5,490 nt of DNA, taken from Pseudomonadota bacterium. GTDB taxonomy: Bacteria > Pseudomonadota > Alphaproteobacteria > Rhizobiales > Hyphomicrobiaceae. The DNA lies in the NCBI GenBank assembly GCA_023416575.1, contig JAEZHL010000281.1, forward strand, positions 1 through 5,490. Reading direction: 5' to 3'. Under the pieces are notes generated by a model. The model had not been told where the DNA came from and searched no databases. It saw only the letters and a list, made by a program, of their open reading frames with translations. This document shows, one piece after another, positions 1 to 5,490 of the stretch (position 1 is the first letter of the stretch; each line of letters starts with the position of its first letter). The position numbers and the translations under genes are program-made.

Positions 1-2
1 CC

Positions 3-416
3 CGCGTCGAGGTCGAGCAGTGGCTGTTCTGGCAGATGGGCGGCCTCGGGCCAATGGCGGGGCAGTGCCATCACTTCCGCAACTATGCCCCCGAGAAGAT
101 CCCCTACGGGATCGACCGGTATACGAATGAGGTCAACAGGCTGTACGGGGTGATGGACCGGCGGCTGGCAGATCGGCCCTATCTCGCCGGCGAGTACTCG
201 ATCGCCGACATGGCCTGCTATCCCTGGGTCAGGCCCTATAAGAACCAGGGCCAGGACATCGCCGACTTCCCCAACCTGGAAGCTTGGTTCAAGCGCATCC
301 ACGACCGGCCAGCGGTCGCCAGGGCAGTGGTGGTCGGGGCTGAGGAGCGCGAGAAGTGGAATCTCGCGACGGACAAGGACGCGCAGAAGATCCTGTTCGG
401 CCAGCGCGCGCGCTGA
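3..416 (+). CDS. yfcG: YfcG-type (Nu-class) glutathione S-transferase / disulfide-bond oxidoreductase, 5'-truncated by window edge
   Basis: The frame is open from base 3 to a TGA at 414-416, giving 137 residues with no start in view; the ATG at 36 is internal. The visible part is the all-helical GST C-terminal domain. WLFWQMGGLGPMAGQ, the following HHF and the IPYGIDRY segment match, from memory, E. coli YfcG around residues 100-133. On that alignment the Arg codon at 117-119 is YfcG Arg132, a glutathione-contacting residue, and about 93 residues, the whole thioredoxin-fold half, lie upstream of the window. YSIADMACYPWV is the N-capping/helix motif of GST folding. YfcG-class enzymes are cytosolic, bind two glutathiones or GSSG, and reduce disulfides better than they conjugate. 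The tail ending KILFGQRAR is longer than in E. coli and typical of alphaproteobacterial homologues. Family assignment is secure; the substrate is not known. Confidence 0.93.
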   Translation, partial: RVEVEQWLFWQMGGLGPMAGQCHHFRNYAPEKIPYGIDRYTNEVNRLYGVMDRRLADRPYLAGEYSIADMACYPWVRPYKNQGQDIADFPNLEAWFKRIHDRPAVARAVVVGAEEREKWNLATDKDAQKILFGQRAR

Positions 417-425
417 TCGCGCGCT
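403..425. terminator. GC-rich hairpin between convergent genes, possible bidirectional terminator
   Basis: AGCGCGCG (403-410) and CGCGCGCT (418-425) form a perfect 8-bp inverted repeat with a 7-base loop. It covers the stop codon of the upstream + gene (414-416) and most of the stop of the - gene (424-426). There is no T-run on either side, so it is not a canonical intrinsic terminator; GC dinucleotide repetitiveness could also give such a stem by chance. Confidence 0.35.
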
Positions 426-669
426 AGTTCAGCTCGGTGAGCCGGGTCGGATCGGGCTTGCGGCCAGTGACCCTCTCGAGGGCGATGGCCGCGAGCACCT
501 TTGCGGCCATGCTCTTCTTGCGCAGCTGGCGGCTCTCCACCTCGGATTCGTAATCGATGGCGTCGATCGGGCGCGTTTCCTGGTAACCGAATACTGCCGT
601 CCCACGATCTTGCGCGCAGCCCGCAAGGGAGAGCGCTGCAGCGGTGAGCACAGCAGATCGCCAAATCAT
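424..669 (-). CDS. Small predicted lipoprotein of unknown function (81 aa)
   Basis: The protein begins MIWRSAVLTAAALSLAGC: a basic N-terminus, a short hydrophobic stretch and a lipobox LAGC with the lipidated Cys at residue 18. This predicts a Sec-exported, membrane-anchored lipoprotein with a mature part of 64 residues. Asp at +3 (C-A-Q-D) gives no clear inner-membrane retention signal, so outer-membrane sorting is possible. The mature part is polar, with an acidic patch (DAIDYESEVESRQ) followed by a basic one (RKKSMAAK) and a helix-prone C-terminus. I do not recognise a domain. The frame extends upstream to an ATG at 738, but the start at 669 is preferred because it has a strong AAGGGGG ribosome site at the right distance and puts the signal peptide at the N-terminus. 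It converges on the YfcG-type gene with a 7-base gap. Confidence 0.8.
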   Translation of the reverse strand: MIWRSAVLTAAALSLAGCAQDRGTAVFGYQETRPIDAIDYESEVESRQLRKKSMAAKVLAAIALERVTGRKPDPTRLTELN

Positions 670-673
670 GCAA

Positions 674-680
674 CCCCCTT
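674..680 (-). promoter_or_regulatory. Ribosome binding site deciding the start of the 81-aa lipoprotein
   Basis: Read on the minus strand this is AAGGGGG, four bases before the ATG at 669-667. It supports the shorter start over the in-frame ATG at 738. Confidence 0.6.
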
Positions 681-728
681 CCCGAATCCTGGACGGCGAT
701 GAAGCGCGCCCGGGATCGCCCTGGCCCA

Positions 729-747
729 TTCTGATCATCGTTCAGAA
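729..747. promoter_or_regulatory. Inverted repeat TTCTGA-N7-TCAGAA, operator candidate
   Basis: Two perfect 6-base arms (729-734 and 742-747) are separated by 7 bases; the centre-to-centre distance of 13 bases is a little over one helical turn. The repeat covers the -10 region of the candidate minus-strand promoter, the usual place for a repressor site. The regulator cannot be named. Confidence 0.3.
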
Positions 748-761
748 ACGGAGAACGTCAC
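734..761 (-). promoter_or_regulatory. Candidate promoter for the 81-aa lipoprotein gene
   Basis: On the minus strand GTGACG (761-756) resembles a -35 box (4 of 6 to TTGACA) and GATGAT (739-734) a -10 box (4 of 6 to TATAAT), with a 16-base spacer. Transcription would begin near 727, leaving a leader of about 57 bases. Matches of this quality arise by chance, so it is only a candidate. An inverted repeat overlaps the -10 box. Confidence 0.28.
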
Positions 762-1017
762 ACCGTCTTCAGTGTCAGTCTACGCCTGAACTGGGCCTGA
801 ATGCCCCCAGCGGGATTATTCCCCGCGTCCTGAAGTGGCTTTTCCACGGGTTATGTGCCTTCCCCAGCACCCCGTCGGCCGCCACGACTTGTGCATTTGT
901 GGCACGTATGCTCACGCGCTGACAACCCTTTCCGTCATTCGGGGGCAGGCGCGGCGGGGCGATGCGCGAGGGCAAGGTGGGAAGTGTCGGGGGGCGACGG
1001 GCCTCAGGCGCGCTCTT

Positions 1018-1539
1018 TCAGCAGTTCTTGAACAGGGAGGTCACGCAGCTCCAGCTCTTCTTCATGGCGTCACCGACCGTATTTCCAGTTTTCTGGAGCT
1101 GGTCCTTGGATGCCGAAGCCGTGCGGCGCGCCAACTCCTCGACAGTCTTTGGCGGACCGGGTTTCGGGGGCTCGCTGGCTGCGACATCCTCATCAGCTGA
1201 GGGGCTTTGCGGACTGGTTTCGCCGTCCAACTTTGCCGCCAGTCCCTCGACCGAACTCATCAGCGAAACAGCCTTGTCCTGGCCGATGCAGCCCTCGGAC
1301 CCGGTTCGCTTCACGCGGCACTCTGCGTGGCCACCCTCGCGGGCAAGCTCGGTGATGCAGGCGACCTGAAGCAGACGCTTGCCACCGCGATACCCCGCGA
1401 TCTTGCTCGCCTCGTCGATGGTGCAGCGATAGATCGCCGATGGTCCGGAGCAGGTGACACACACTTCATCCGAGGCGCCGGCGGGAGTGGCCATTGCCAG
1501 TAGAAGTGCAAAAACCGAAAAAGCCTGCCGGGCCACCAT
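1018..1539 (-). CDS. Secreted cysteine-rich hypothetical protein (173 aa)
   Basis: Residues 1-22 form a Sec signal peptide: MVAR, a hydrophobic core (FSVFALLLAMA) and a signal-peptidase-I site near PAGA|SDE. The mature protein should be periplasmic or secreted. It has three zones. A cysteine-rich N-terminal part holds Cys27, 30, 39, 61, 74 and 84. A Pro/Ser/Glu/Asp-rich linker runs about 106-131. A helical C-terminal segment ends with Cys165 and the terminal Cys173. Eight cysteines in an exported chain suggest up to four disulfides; C27-V-T-C30 is CxxC-shaped, but there is no thioredoxin fold to make it a redox site. AAGGGAG on the minus strand about 10 bases before the ATG supports the start. 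I do not recognise the family. The gene stands alone: about 100 bases, with a possible terminator, separate it from the GST gene upstream. Confidence 0.82.
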   Translation of the reverse strand: MVARQAFSVFALLLAMATPAGASDEVCVTCSGPSAIYRCTIDEASKIAGYRGGKRLLQVACITELAREGGHAECRVKRTGSEGCIGQDKAVSLMSSVEGLAAKLDGETSPQSPSADEDVAASEPPKPGPPKTVEELARRTASASKDQLQKTGNTVGDAMKKSWSCVTSLFKNC

Positions 1540-1599
1540 CGTGCAAGCTCCCTTAGAACTCAGCTAACCGCCCGAATTAACTCAGAAAACAGGGCGACA

Positions 1600-1625
1600 G
1601 TGGGGCATGCTCGCGCCGGCCCCAC
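1600..1625 (-). terminator. Possible terminator of the qor-GST operon
   Basis: GTGGGGC (1600-1606) and GCCCCAC (1619-1625) form a perfect 7-bp GC-rich stem with a 12-base loop, 12 bases past the GST stop on the minus strand. Reading on in that direction, TTTT comes about ten bases after the stem rather than directly, so the U-tract is weak. It sits between two same-strand genes, where a terminator would be expected. Confidence 0.4.
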
Positions 1626-1637
1626 CGATTGGGTTCC

Positions 1638-2261
1638 TCAGGGCATGCCGTTGCGGCCGTGGAGCTTGTAAGCTGGCCGCTCCGACAGACGATCATAATA
1701 GGCGTTAACCGCCTTCAACTCCGGCTTGTCGAAGGGGATGGAGAACCACCGATTGGTCACGAGGCCGGCGGGGATGTCGGCCAGAGTGAAGGTTTCGCCC
1801 ATCAGATATGGGCCGTGTCCCGCCAGGTACGTATCGAGCATCTGCATCTGCCGCGTCCACTCGGCGATGCCGGCGTCGATCAACTTCGGGTCCTGGAACG
1901 CCGGCATCTTCACCATGAGCCCGAGGAACGGTGCGCGCGCCCCCTGGTAAAGATCCGTCTGCCCCCAATCCATCCACGCTTCGACCTCGGCTCGCTTGGC
2001 GAGATCGGTCGGATAAAGATCCGCGCGGCCGTGCTTGGCGGCGAGATAACGCACGATCGCGTGGCTCTCGCGCAGCACGAACCCGCCGTCGTCGATCACC
2101 GGGACAACGGCGAACGGATTGATCTTGAGGAACTCGGGCTCCGTCGTCGGACGAAAGCCGCGGCCCCAATCCTCCCGCTCGTAGGCGAGACCGATCTCCT
2201 CGGCAGCCCACAGCACTTTGCGGACGTTGATGGAATTCGCCCGACCGTAAATCTTGAGCAT
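1638..2261 (-). CDS. Glutathione S-transferase family protein (207 aa)
   Basis: This is a full-length, two-domain cytosolic GST; 207 residues is the usual size. The N-terminal thioredoxin-like domain (about 1-78) opens MLKIYGRANSINVRKVLW, with Ser10 where theta/delta-type bacterial GSTs carry the serine that activates the glutathione thiol. Pro54 in VVPVID is the conserved cis-proline, and Glu65-Ser66 in RESHAI is the glutathione gamma-glutamyl contact. The helical C-terminal domain (about 86-200) has the N-capping motif at TLAD (159-162). The family joins glutathione to electrophiles, or acts as an isomerase or reductase; the substrate cannot be read from sequence. The gene starts 23 bases after the quinone oxidoreductase stop, on the same strand, with GAAAGG nine bases before its ATG, so the two are very probably co-transcribed. 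Quinones are both reductase and glutathione-conjugation substrates, which makes a shared role plausible but inferred. Confidence 0.93.
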   Translation of the reverse strand: MLKIYGRANSINVRKVLWAAEEIGLAYEREDWGRGFRPTTEPEFLKINPFAVVPVIDDGGFVLRESHAIVRYLAAKHGRADLYPTDLAKRAEVEAWMDWGQTDLYQGARAPFLGLMVKMPAFQDPKLIDAGIAEWTRQMQMLDTYLAGHGPYLMGETFTLADIPAGLVTNRWFSIPFDKPELKAVNAYYDRLSERPAYKLHGRNGMP

Positions 2262-2284
2262 GGTTTTTTACCTTTCGGCCAGGA

Positions 2285-3256
2285 TCAGGGGATCAGGACT
2301 GTTGAGCCGGTCGTCTTGCGATCCTCCAGGTCACGATGGGCCTGGGCGGCGTCTTTCAGCGGATAGGTCTGGTTGACGCTGATCTTGACGATGCCACGGC
2401 CGACGACGTCGAAGAGGTCGTTGGCATTGGCGACGAGGTCCTCGCGGGTCGCCGTGTACGTGCCGAGCGTCGGCCGGGTGGCGTACAGCGAGCCTTTCGC
2501 AGACAGAGACAGGATGTCGAACGGCGGCACGGGACCGGAGGCGTTGCCGAAGCTGACCCACAGGCCGCGCGGCTTGAGGCAATCGAGCGAGCCCGGGAAT
2601 GTATCCTTGCCGACGGAATCGTACACCACGTCGACGCCACGGCCGCCAGTCAGCTCTTTCGTGCGGGCGACGAAGTCTTCCGTCCGATAATCGATGACGT
2701 GCGTCGCGCCGTGGTCCTTGGCGAGCTGCGCCTTCTCGGGCGAGCCCGCCGTGCCGATGATGGTGGCGCCGAGATGCTTGGCCCACTGACAGGCGATGAG
2801 CCCGATACCGCCAGCGGCGGCGTGCAGCAGCATCGTGGTCCCAGGGCCGACCTGATAGGTCTCTTTCAGCAAGTAGCGGACGGTCATGCCCTGCAGCATC
2901 ATCGCCGCAGCCGTCTTGTCATCGATGCTGTCGGGGAGCTTGACCACGCGGTCGGCGGCGATCAGCCGTTCCTCGGCGTAGGCGCCCATGACACCCGCAT
3001 ATGCAACCCTGTCGCCGACCTTGATGTCCGTGACGCCGGGGCCGACCGCGGTCACTTCGCCCGCGCCCTCGGAGCCGATGATCGCCGGCAGGCCGATCTT
3101 GTAAAGCCCGGAGCGATGGTAAGTGTCGATGTAGTTCAGTCCGACGGCGGTCTGTTTCAGGCGCACCTGGCCATTCCCGGGCTGGCCGACGTCGACCTCC
3201 TCCCAGTTCATGACCTCGGGGCCACCGTGCTGGTGGATTCGGATAGCGTGGACCAT
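2285..3256 (-). CDS. qor: NADPH:quinone oxidoreductase, zeta-crystallin type (323 aa)
   Basis: A medium-chain dehydrogenase/reductase of the Qor/zeta-crystallin branch, which lacks zinc and reduces quinones with NADPH, usually by one electron, in the cytosol. The length fits E. coli Qor (about 327). The catalytic GroES-like domain (about 1-120) contains LNYIDTYHRSGLY (40-52), PAIIGSEGAGEV (57-68), and YAGVMGAYAEERLI (86-99). Q122-G-M-T and the glycine-rich loop HAAAGGIG (145-152) begin the Rossmann NADPH-binding domain. There is no Cys/His zinc set, as expected for the family. The ATG at 3256 has GAGG about ten bases upstream on the minus strand. It is first in a two-gene unit with the downstream GST. 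Its promoter must lie in the 152-base divergent region, which contains a perfect palindrome centred 69 bases before the start. Other acceptors, such as alkenals, are possible within this family. Confidence 0.96.
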   Translation of the reverse strand: MVHAIRIHQHGGPEVMNWEEVDVGQPGNGQVRLKQTAVGLNYIDTYHRSGLYKIGLPAIIGSEGAGEVTAVGPGVTDIKVGDRVAYAGVMGAYAEERLIAADRVVKLPDSIDDKTAAAMMLQGMTVRYLLKETYQVGPGTTMLLHAAAGGIGLIACQWAKHLGATIIGTAGSPEKAQLAKDHGATHVIDYRTEDFVARTKELTGGRGVDVVYDSVGKDTFPGSLDCLKPRGLWVSFGNASGPVPPFDILSLSAKGSLYATRPTLGTYTATREDLVANANDLFDVVGRGIVKISVNQTYPLKDAAQAHRDLEDRKTTGSTVLIP

Positions 3257-3408
3257 GAGCTCGTTTCCTCGTGAAGATAGGCTGTGAGCCGCGCGTTCGA
3301 ATGCTTGCGTCGGACTGGCGATACTGTATCGATGCTACGCCGTCCACGCCACACCGCTGCCATTCCCGCCTTCTATGGGCTTGGTGAGTACTTCACAAGG
3401 GCCGAACT
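3257..3408. promoter_or_regulatory. Divergent intergenic region carrying promoters of qor and the 148-aa gene
   Basis: The 152 bases separate two genes pointing away from each other, so both promoters must lie here unless a gene is internally promoted. The only structured element I see is the palindrome at 3319-3331. GTGA-N5-TCAC (3384-3396) is a short second repeat, just before the ribosome site of the + gene. Good matches to -35/-10 consensus are absent on both strands. Confidence 0.6.
3319..3331. promoter_or_regulatory. Palindrome CGATAC-T-GTATCG, operator candidate in divergent promoter region
   Basis: This is a perfect 13-base palindrome with a single central base at 3325, lying between the divergent qor and 148-aa genes. 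Its centre is 69 bases from the qor start and 84 from the start of the + gene, within range of both promoters. Such compact sites are typical of homodimeric winged-helix or TetR-type repressors. No clear -35/-10 pair was found for either gene, and no regulator gene is visible in the window. Confidence 0.4.
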
Positions 3409-3855
3409 ATGATCTTGATGCAAGCCACGCGGCGCGCAGCGCTCCGCTTGGCCTTTGCCACGGTGGGACTGGCGAGTGCCGCCTGCAGCGCCAATCTCGA
3501 CACATCTGCGCAGGCCGGGCTCGGCTGTGTCGATGATTCCAAGCATTGCATCGAGCAGCGCCGGAACGCATTACATTCCTACATGAACGACAAGGAACGC
3601 AGGTGGGTGCGCGAGGCGCCGACGCCTGCCGCCTACGCCTCGGGCGTGCGGCTGTTCGCGTTCAAGTCGCGCAAGTCCGAGCTGTCGTGCGATGAGTTGG
3701 CGACGGGGCGCCGCGAGGCAGACAACGCGACCGCTGTGTTGCGCGGTCCTGGATCGTCCGGGCTGTCCCCAGCCCAGGTCTCCCGTGGTCTGATGCTTGG
3801 CGCCGAGGTCTCGCGCGAGCTCGGAGCCGAGATGAAGCGTCGGTGTCGTGCATGA
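3409..3855 (+). CDS. Exported hypothetical protein, possible lipoprotein (148 aa)
   Basis: The N-terminus has basic residues (TRRAALR, 7-13), a hydrophobic run (LAFATVGLASA, 14-24) and then A-C-S with Cys26. This looks like a lipoprotein signal, but the lipobox would be SAAC, with Ser at -3 where Leu/Val/Ile is usual. Cleavage by signal peptidase I at ASA|A is an alternative. Mature cysteines at 40, 47, 94 and 146 could form two disulfides. The body is basic and polar (NDKERRWVREAPTPAAYASGVRLFAFKSRKS), with a helical C-terminus (about 120-146). I recognise no domain. The ATG at 3409 is chosen because AAGG lies eight bases before it; a second ATG at 3418 would leave a similar signal. It is divergent from qor and 37 bases upstream of the methyltransferase gene on the same strand, so they may share a transcript. 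Confidence 0.78.
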   Translation: MILMQATRRAALRLAFATVGLASAACSANLDTSAQAGLGCVDDSKHCIEQRRNALHSYMNDKERRWVREAPTPAAYASGVRLFAFKSRKSELSCDELATGRREADNATAVLRGPGSSGLSPAQVSRGLMLGAEVSRELGAEMKRRCRA

Positions 3856-3877
3856 GACAGCACGCGGGGCCAAGAAC

Positions 3878-3883
3878 GGTGAT
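3878..3883 (+). promoter_or_regulatory. Ribosome binding site supporting the methyltransferase start at 3893
   Basis: GGTGAT matches the extended Shine-Dalgarno sequence (the end of AGGAGGTGAT) and is nine bases before the ATG at 3893. It favours that start over the in-frame GTG at 3848, which has no comparable site. Confidence 0.4.
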
Positions 3884-3892
3884 GCGCCAGTC

Positions 3893-5490
3893 ATGACAAC
3901 CTCGATCCGCAAGCCAGTGGCCGCCCGGCAGGACTGGGTCGCTCTCGCCACCCGCGCTTTCCGTACGGGCGACCTCAAAGGTGCGAAGGCGGCATACATC
4001 GAGGCCCTGCGCCAGGATCGCCGCAATGCACAGCTCCATTTCGAGCAAGCGGCCGTCTTGGCCGCACTCGGCGAGATCGACGACGCGGCTGTCCACCTCA
4101 CACAGACGTTGCGCCTCAAGCCGCAGCATCGGGAAGCGGCGCTCCGGCTGTCGCGTCTGCTCGCGCGCTTCCAGATCGGGGAAGCGGGGCGACTGGAGCC
4201 GTTCGGTCTCAAGGCGGCGCTCGGCATCTCCACCATCGACGCGCAGCCTGTGGCGGAGGCGACCCTCAAGCATGTTGCGGCCACACTTCCCGATCTCGCG
4301 ACGGCGCTGGAGGCGGCACGCGCGGGCGAGGCGATGGAAGCTGCGCGCCGGTTGCTGCTGAGCCGCACCTCGGACGTCCTCAGGTCGGATCTTCTTCTCG
4401 CCGCCCTTCAGGCCGGCGTCGTCATGGATGCCGATTTTGAGCGTCTGCTGACGGCACTGCGGCGCGTACTCCTCATGGAAGCTGCGCCGGCGCGCTTCGA
4501 GGACAAGGCCCTCTACGCCTTTGCGCTCGCCCTGGCCGCGCAAGCCGCGAATAACGATTACGTCTGGGCTCAATCGACGGAAGAACGCGCGGCCTTCGAG
4601 CTGATGGTCATCGACTGCGACGCGCTGCTCTCGGGCGACCTGGAGATGGCGCGGCGGCTCAGCCTTCTCAGCCTCTACCGGGCACCTGCCAACATCCTCG
4701 CCGATGTCGATGCTGGCTCTTGCATGCAGATGCGCCCCAAGCCGTTGCGGGATTTCATCGTGCACTCCCTCGAGCGCCGGCGCGAGGAGGCGAATGCTGC
4801 GGCGGCAATTCCGAGGCTCACGGAAATTTCCGACGCCACGTCGGCCCGTGTGGCGCGCCAGTACGAGGCGAGCCCCTATCCACGTTGGCAGAGCCTGCAT
4901 GTCTCGGCTGCCGGCGCCATGAAAACGATGCTCTCGCGTTTTGTCGAGCCCGCGCGCCTCGCTTTCATGGATGGTGCCTATGACGTGCTGATCGCCGGAG
5001 CGGGCACCGGCAAGCAGGCCTTGCAGGCGGCCTTCGCATACGGACCCGCGGCGCGGCTCGTGGCCACCGACCTGTCCGCCACGAGCCTCGGCTACGCCCG
5101 CTGCGGTGCGAAGCGCTATGGCGTCGAGAACGTCGAGTTCCTCATCGCCGATATTCTCGAGCTCGACCGCCTGGAGCGGCAGTTCGACATCATCGAATGC
5201 GTTGGCGTGCTGCATCATATGGCCGATCCATGGGCGGGCTGGCGCAAGTTGATTTCCCGCCTGAAACCCGGCGGCCTCATGTACATCGGCCTCTACAGTT
5301 CCGTGTCGCGTGCCAACATCCGGGCCTTGCGGGATGAGGCAGGCTACCCAGGCCCGGATTGCGACGACGATGCGGCGCGCGCCTGGCGTGCCGACCTCCT
5401 TGGCCGCGATGCCGGACAGCCCGGGTCGGAGCTGACCGTCTCTCGCGATTTCTACACACTGCACGAGTTCCGCGACCTTGCCCTGCACGC
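3893..5490 (+). CDS. TPR-containing class I SAM-dependent methyltransferase, 3'-truncated by window edge
   Basis: The frame is open for 532 codons to the last base, so the stop lies outside the window. Residues 12-45 and 46-79 form two TPR-like helix pairs (TGDLKGAKAAYIEAL; LGEIDDAAVHLTQTLRLKP). A long alpha-helical middle (about 80-310) follows, then Y324-EASPYPRW, a signature seen just before the catalytic domain in proteobacterial TPR-methyltransferases. The SAM-binding Rossmann fold shows motif I LIAGAGTGK (366-374), acidic D393 in ATDLS, D420 in FLIADIL, FDIIECVGVLHHM (431-443) and the KPGG turn (458-461). The enzyme should transfer methyl from SAM to an unidentified acceptor; TPRs suggest a protein partner or carrier. 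No signal peptide is seen, so it is cytosolic. The ATG at 3893 is preferred; an in-frame GTG at 3848 would add 15 residues and overlap the upstream gene by 8 bases. Confidence 0.92.
   Translation, partial: MTTSIRKPVAARQDWVALATRAFRTGDLKGAKAAYIEALRQDRRNAQLHFEQAAVLAALGEIDDAAVHLTQTLRLKPQHREAALRLSRLLARFQIGEAGRLEPFGLKAALGISTIDAQPVAEATLKHVAATLPDLATALEAARAGEAMEAARRLLLSRTSDVLRSDLLLAALQAGVVMDADFERLLTALRRVLLMEAAPARFEDKALYAFALALAAQAANNDYVWAQSTEERAAFELMVIDCDALLSGDLEMARRLSLLSLYRAPANILADVDAGSCMQMRPKPLRDFIVHSLERRREEANAAAAIPRLTEISDATSARVARQYEASPYPRWQSLHVSAAGAMKTMLSRFVEPARLAFMDGAYDVLIAGAGTGKQALQAAFAYGPAARLVATDLSATSLGYARCGAKRYGVENVEFLIADILELDRLERQFDIIECVGVLHHMADPWAGWRKLISRLKPGGLMYIGLYSSVSRANIRALRDEAGYPGPDCDDDAARAWRADLLGRDAGQPGSELTVSRDFYTLHEFRDLALH

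Larger units (their letters stand above)
670..1017. other. 348-base intergenic region without a convincing gene
   Basis: It lies between the start of the 81-aa lipoprotein gene and the stop of the 173-aa secreted-protein gene, both on the minus strand. Apart from the candidate promoter and inverted repeat near 729-761, it holds several weak stems: CTGGG/CCCAG at 791-795/806-810, GCGGG/CCCGC at 810-814/822-826, and GTGG/CCAC at 835-838/844-847. The short open frames here lack a ribosome site and protein-like composition. A small RNA over 790-850 cannot be excluded, but no terminator or promoter supports one. Confidence 0.5.

Noticed and set aside
424..738. Longer version of the small lipoprotein starting at the ATG at 738
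   Set aside because: The extra 23 residues are polar, would bury the signal peptide inside the protein, and would bypass the strong AAGGGGG ribosome site before 669.
841..857. TTTTCCACG followed by GGTTATGTG, recalling DnaA boxes
   Set aside because: Each differs from the TTATCCACA consensus, and there is no cluster, AT-rich segment or replication gene nearby to suggest an origin.
986..998. GTCG-GGGGG-CGAC stem downstream of the 173-aa gene
   Set aside because: The stem is only four base pairs with no T-run in the direction of transcription, too weak to call a terminator.
644..1200. Short plus-strand open frames covering the 670-1017 gap and the end of the 173-aa gene
   Set aside because: They overlap real genes at their ends, lack ribosome sites, and their translations look like random high-G+C sequence.
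1629..2366. A 245-codon open frame on the plus strand
   Set aside because: It is antisense to the complete GST gene and runs into qor; it has no motif or ribosome site of its own.
2336..3274. A 312-codon open frame on the plus strand
   Set aside because: It is antisense to qor, which has full family motifs. It has no ribosome site and an Asp/Val/Gly/Arg-biased shadow composition.
3384..3396. GTGA-N5-TCAC repeat before the ribosome site of the 148-aa gene
   Set aside because: Four-base arms are expected by chance in a region this size, and nothing else supports an operator or regulatory hairpin.
3662..5488. A 608-codon open frame on the minus strand
   Set aside because: It lies opposite the TPR-methyltransferase, whose motifs and frame are clear. 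Its translation is rich in Arg, Gly, His and Ala without domains, as expected for an antisense frame in high-G+C DNA.

Overview
The window is high-G+C bacterial chromosome whose genes most resemble those of Alphaproteobacteria, probably Hyphomicrobiales or a relative. This rests on base composition, the style of the YfcG-type C-terminus, the TPR-methyltransferase with a YExxPYPRW signature, and the small exported hypothetical proteins. Genus cannot be fixed from the sequence. No mobile element, CRISPR array, tRNA or rRNA was seen, and it reads as ordinary core or accessory chromosome.

Layout, left to right. (1) The C-terminal two thirds of a YfcG/Nu-class glutathione S-transferase enters from the left edge on + and ends at 416. 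(2) A short predicted lipoprotein (669-424, -) converges on it with a 7-base gap, and a GC-rich hairpin spans the two stop codons. (3) A roughly 350-base gap (670-1017) holds a possible promoter with an overlapping inverted repeat, but no convincing gene. (4) A secreted, cysteine-rich protein of 173 residues lies at 1539-1018 (-). (5) A hairpin at 1600-1625 may terminate the next unit. (6) That unit is a two-gene minus-strand operon: a zeta-crystallin-type quinone oxidoreductase (3256-2285) followed 23 bases later by a second GST (2261-1638). (7) A 152-base divergent promoter region (3257-3408) contains a perfect 13-bp palindrome. (8) An exported 148-residue protein (3409-3855, +). (9) A large TPR plus SAM-methyltransferase gene begins at 3893 and runs off the right edge still open.

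Functionally, the centre of the window is a thiol/quinone redox and detoxification neighbourhood: quinone reductase plus GST in one transcript, with another GST-fold disulfide reductase nearby. The three small exported proteins have no function readable from sequence. The methyltransferase is probably a separate matter, modifying an unknown small molecule or glycan.

I found nothing that clearly amounts to an undescribed system. The points most worth a second look are the palindromic operator candidate in the divergent region, the inverted repeat over a candidate promoter near 740, and the two unrecognised cysteine-containing exported proteins.
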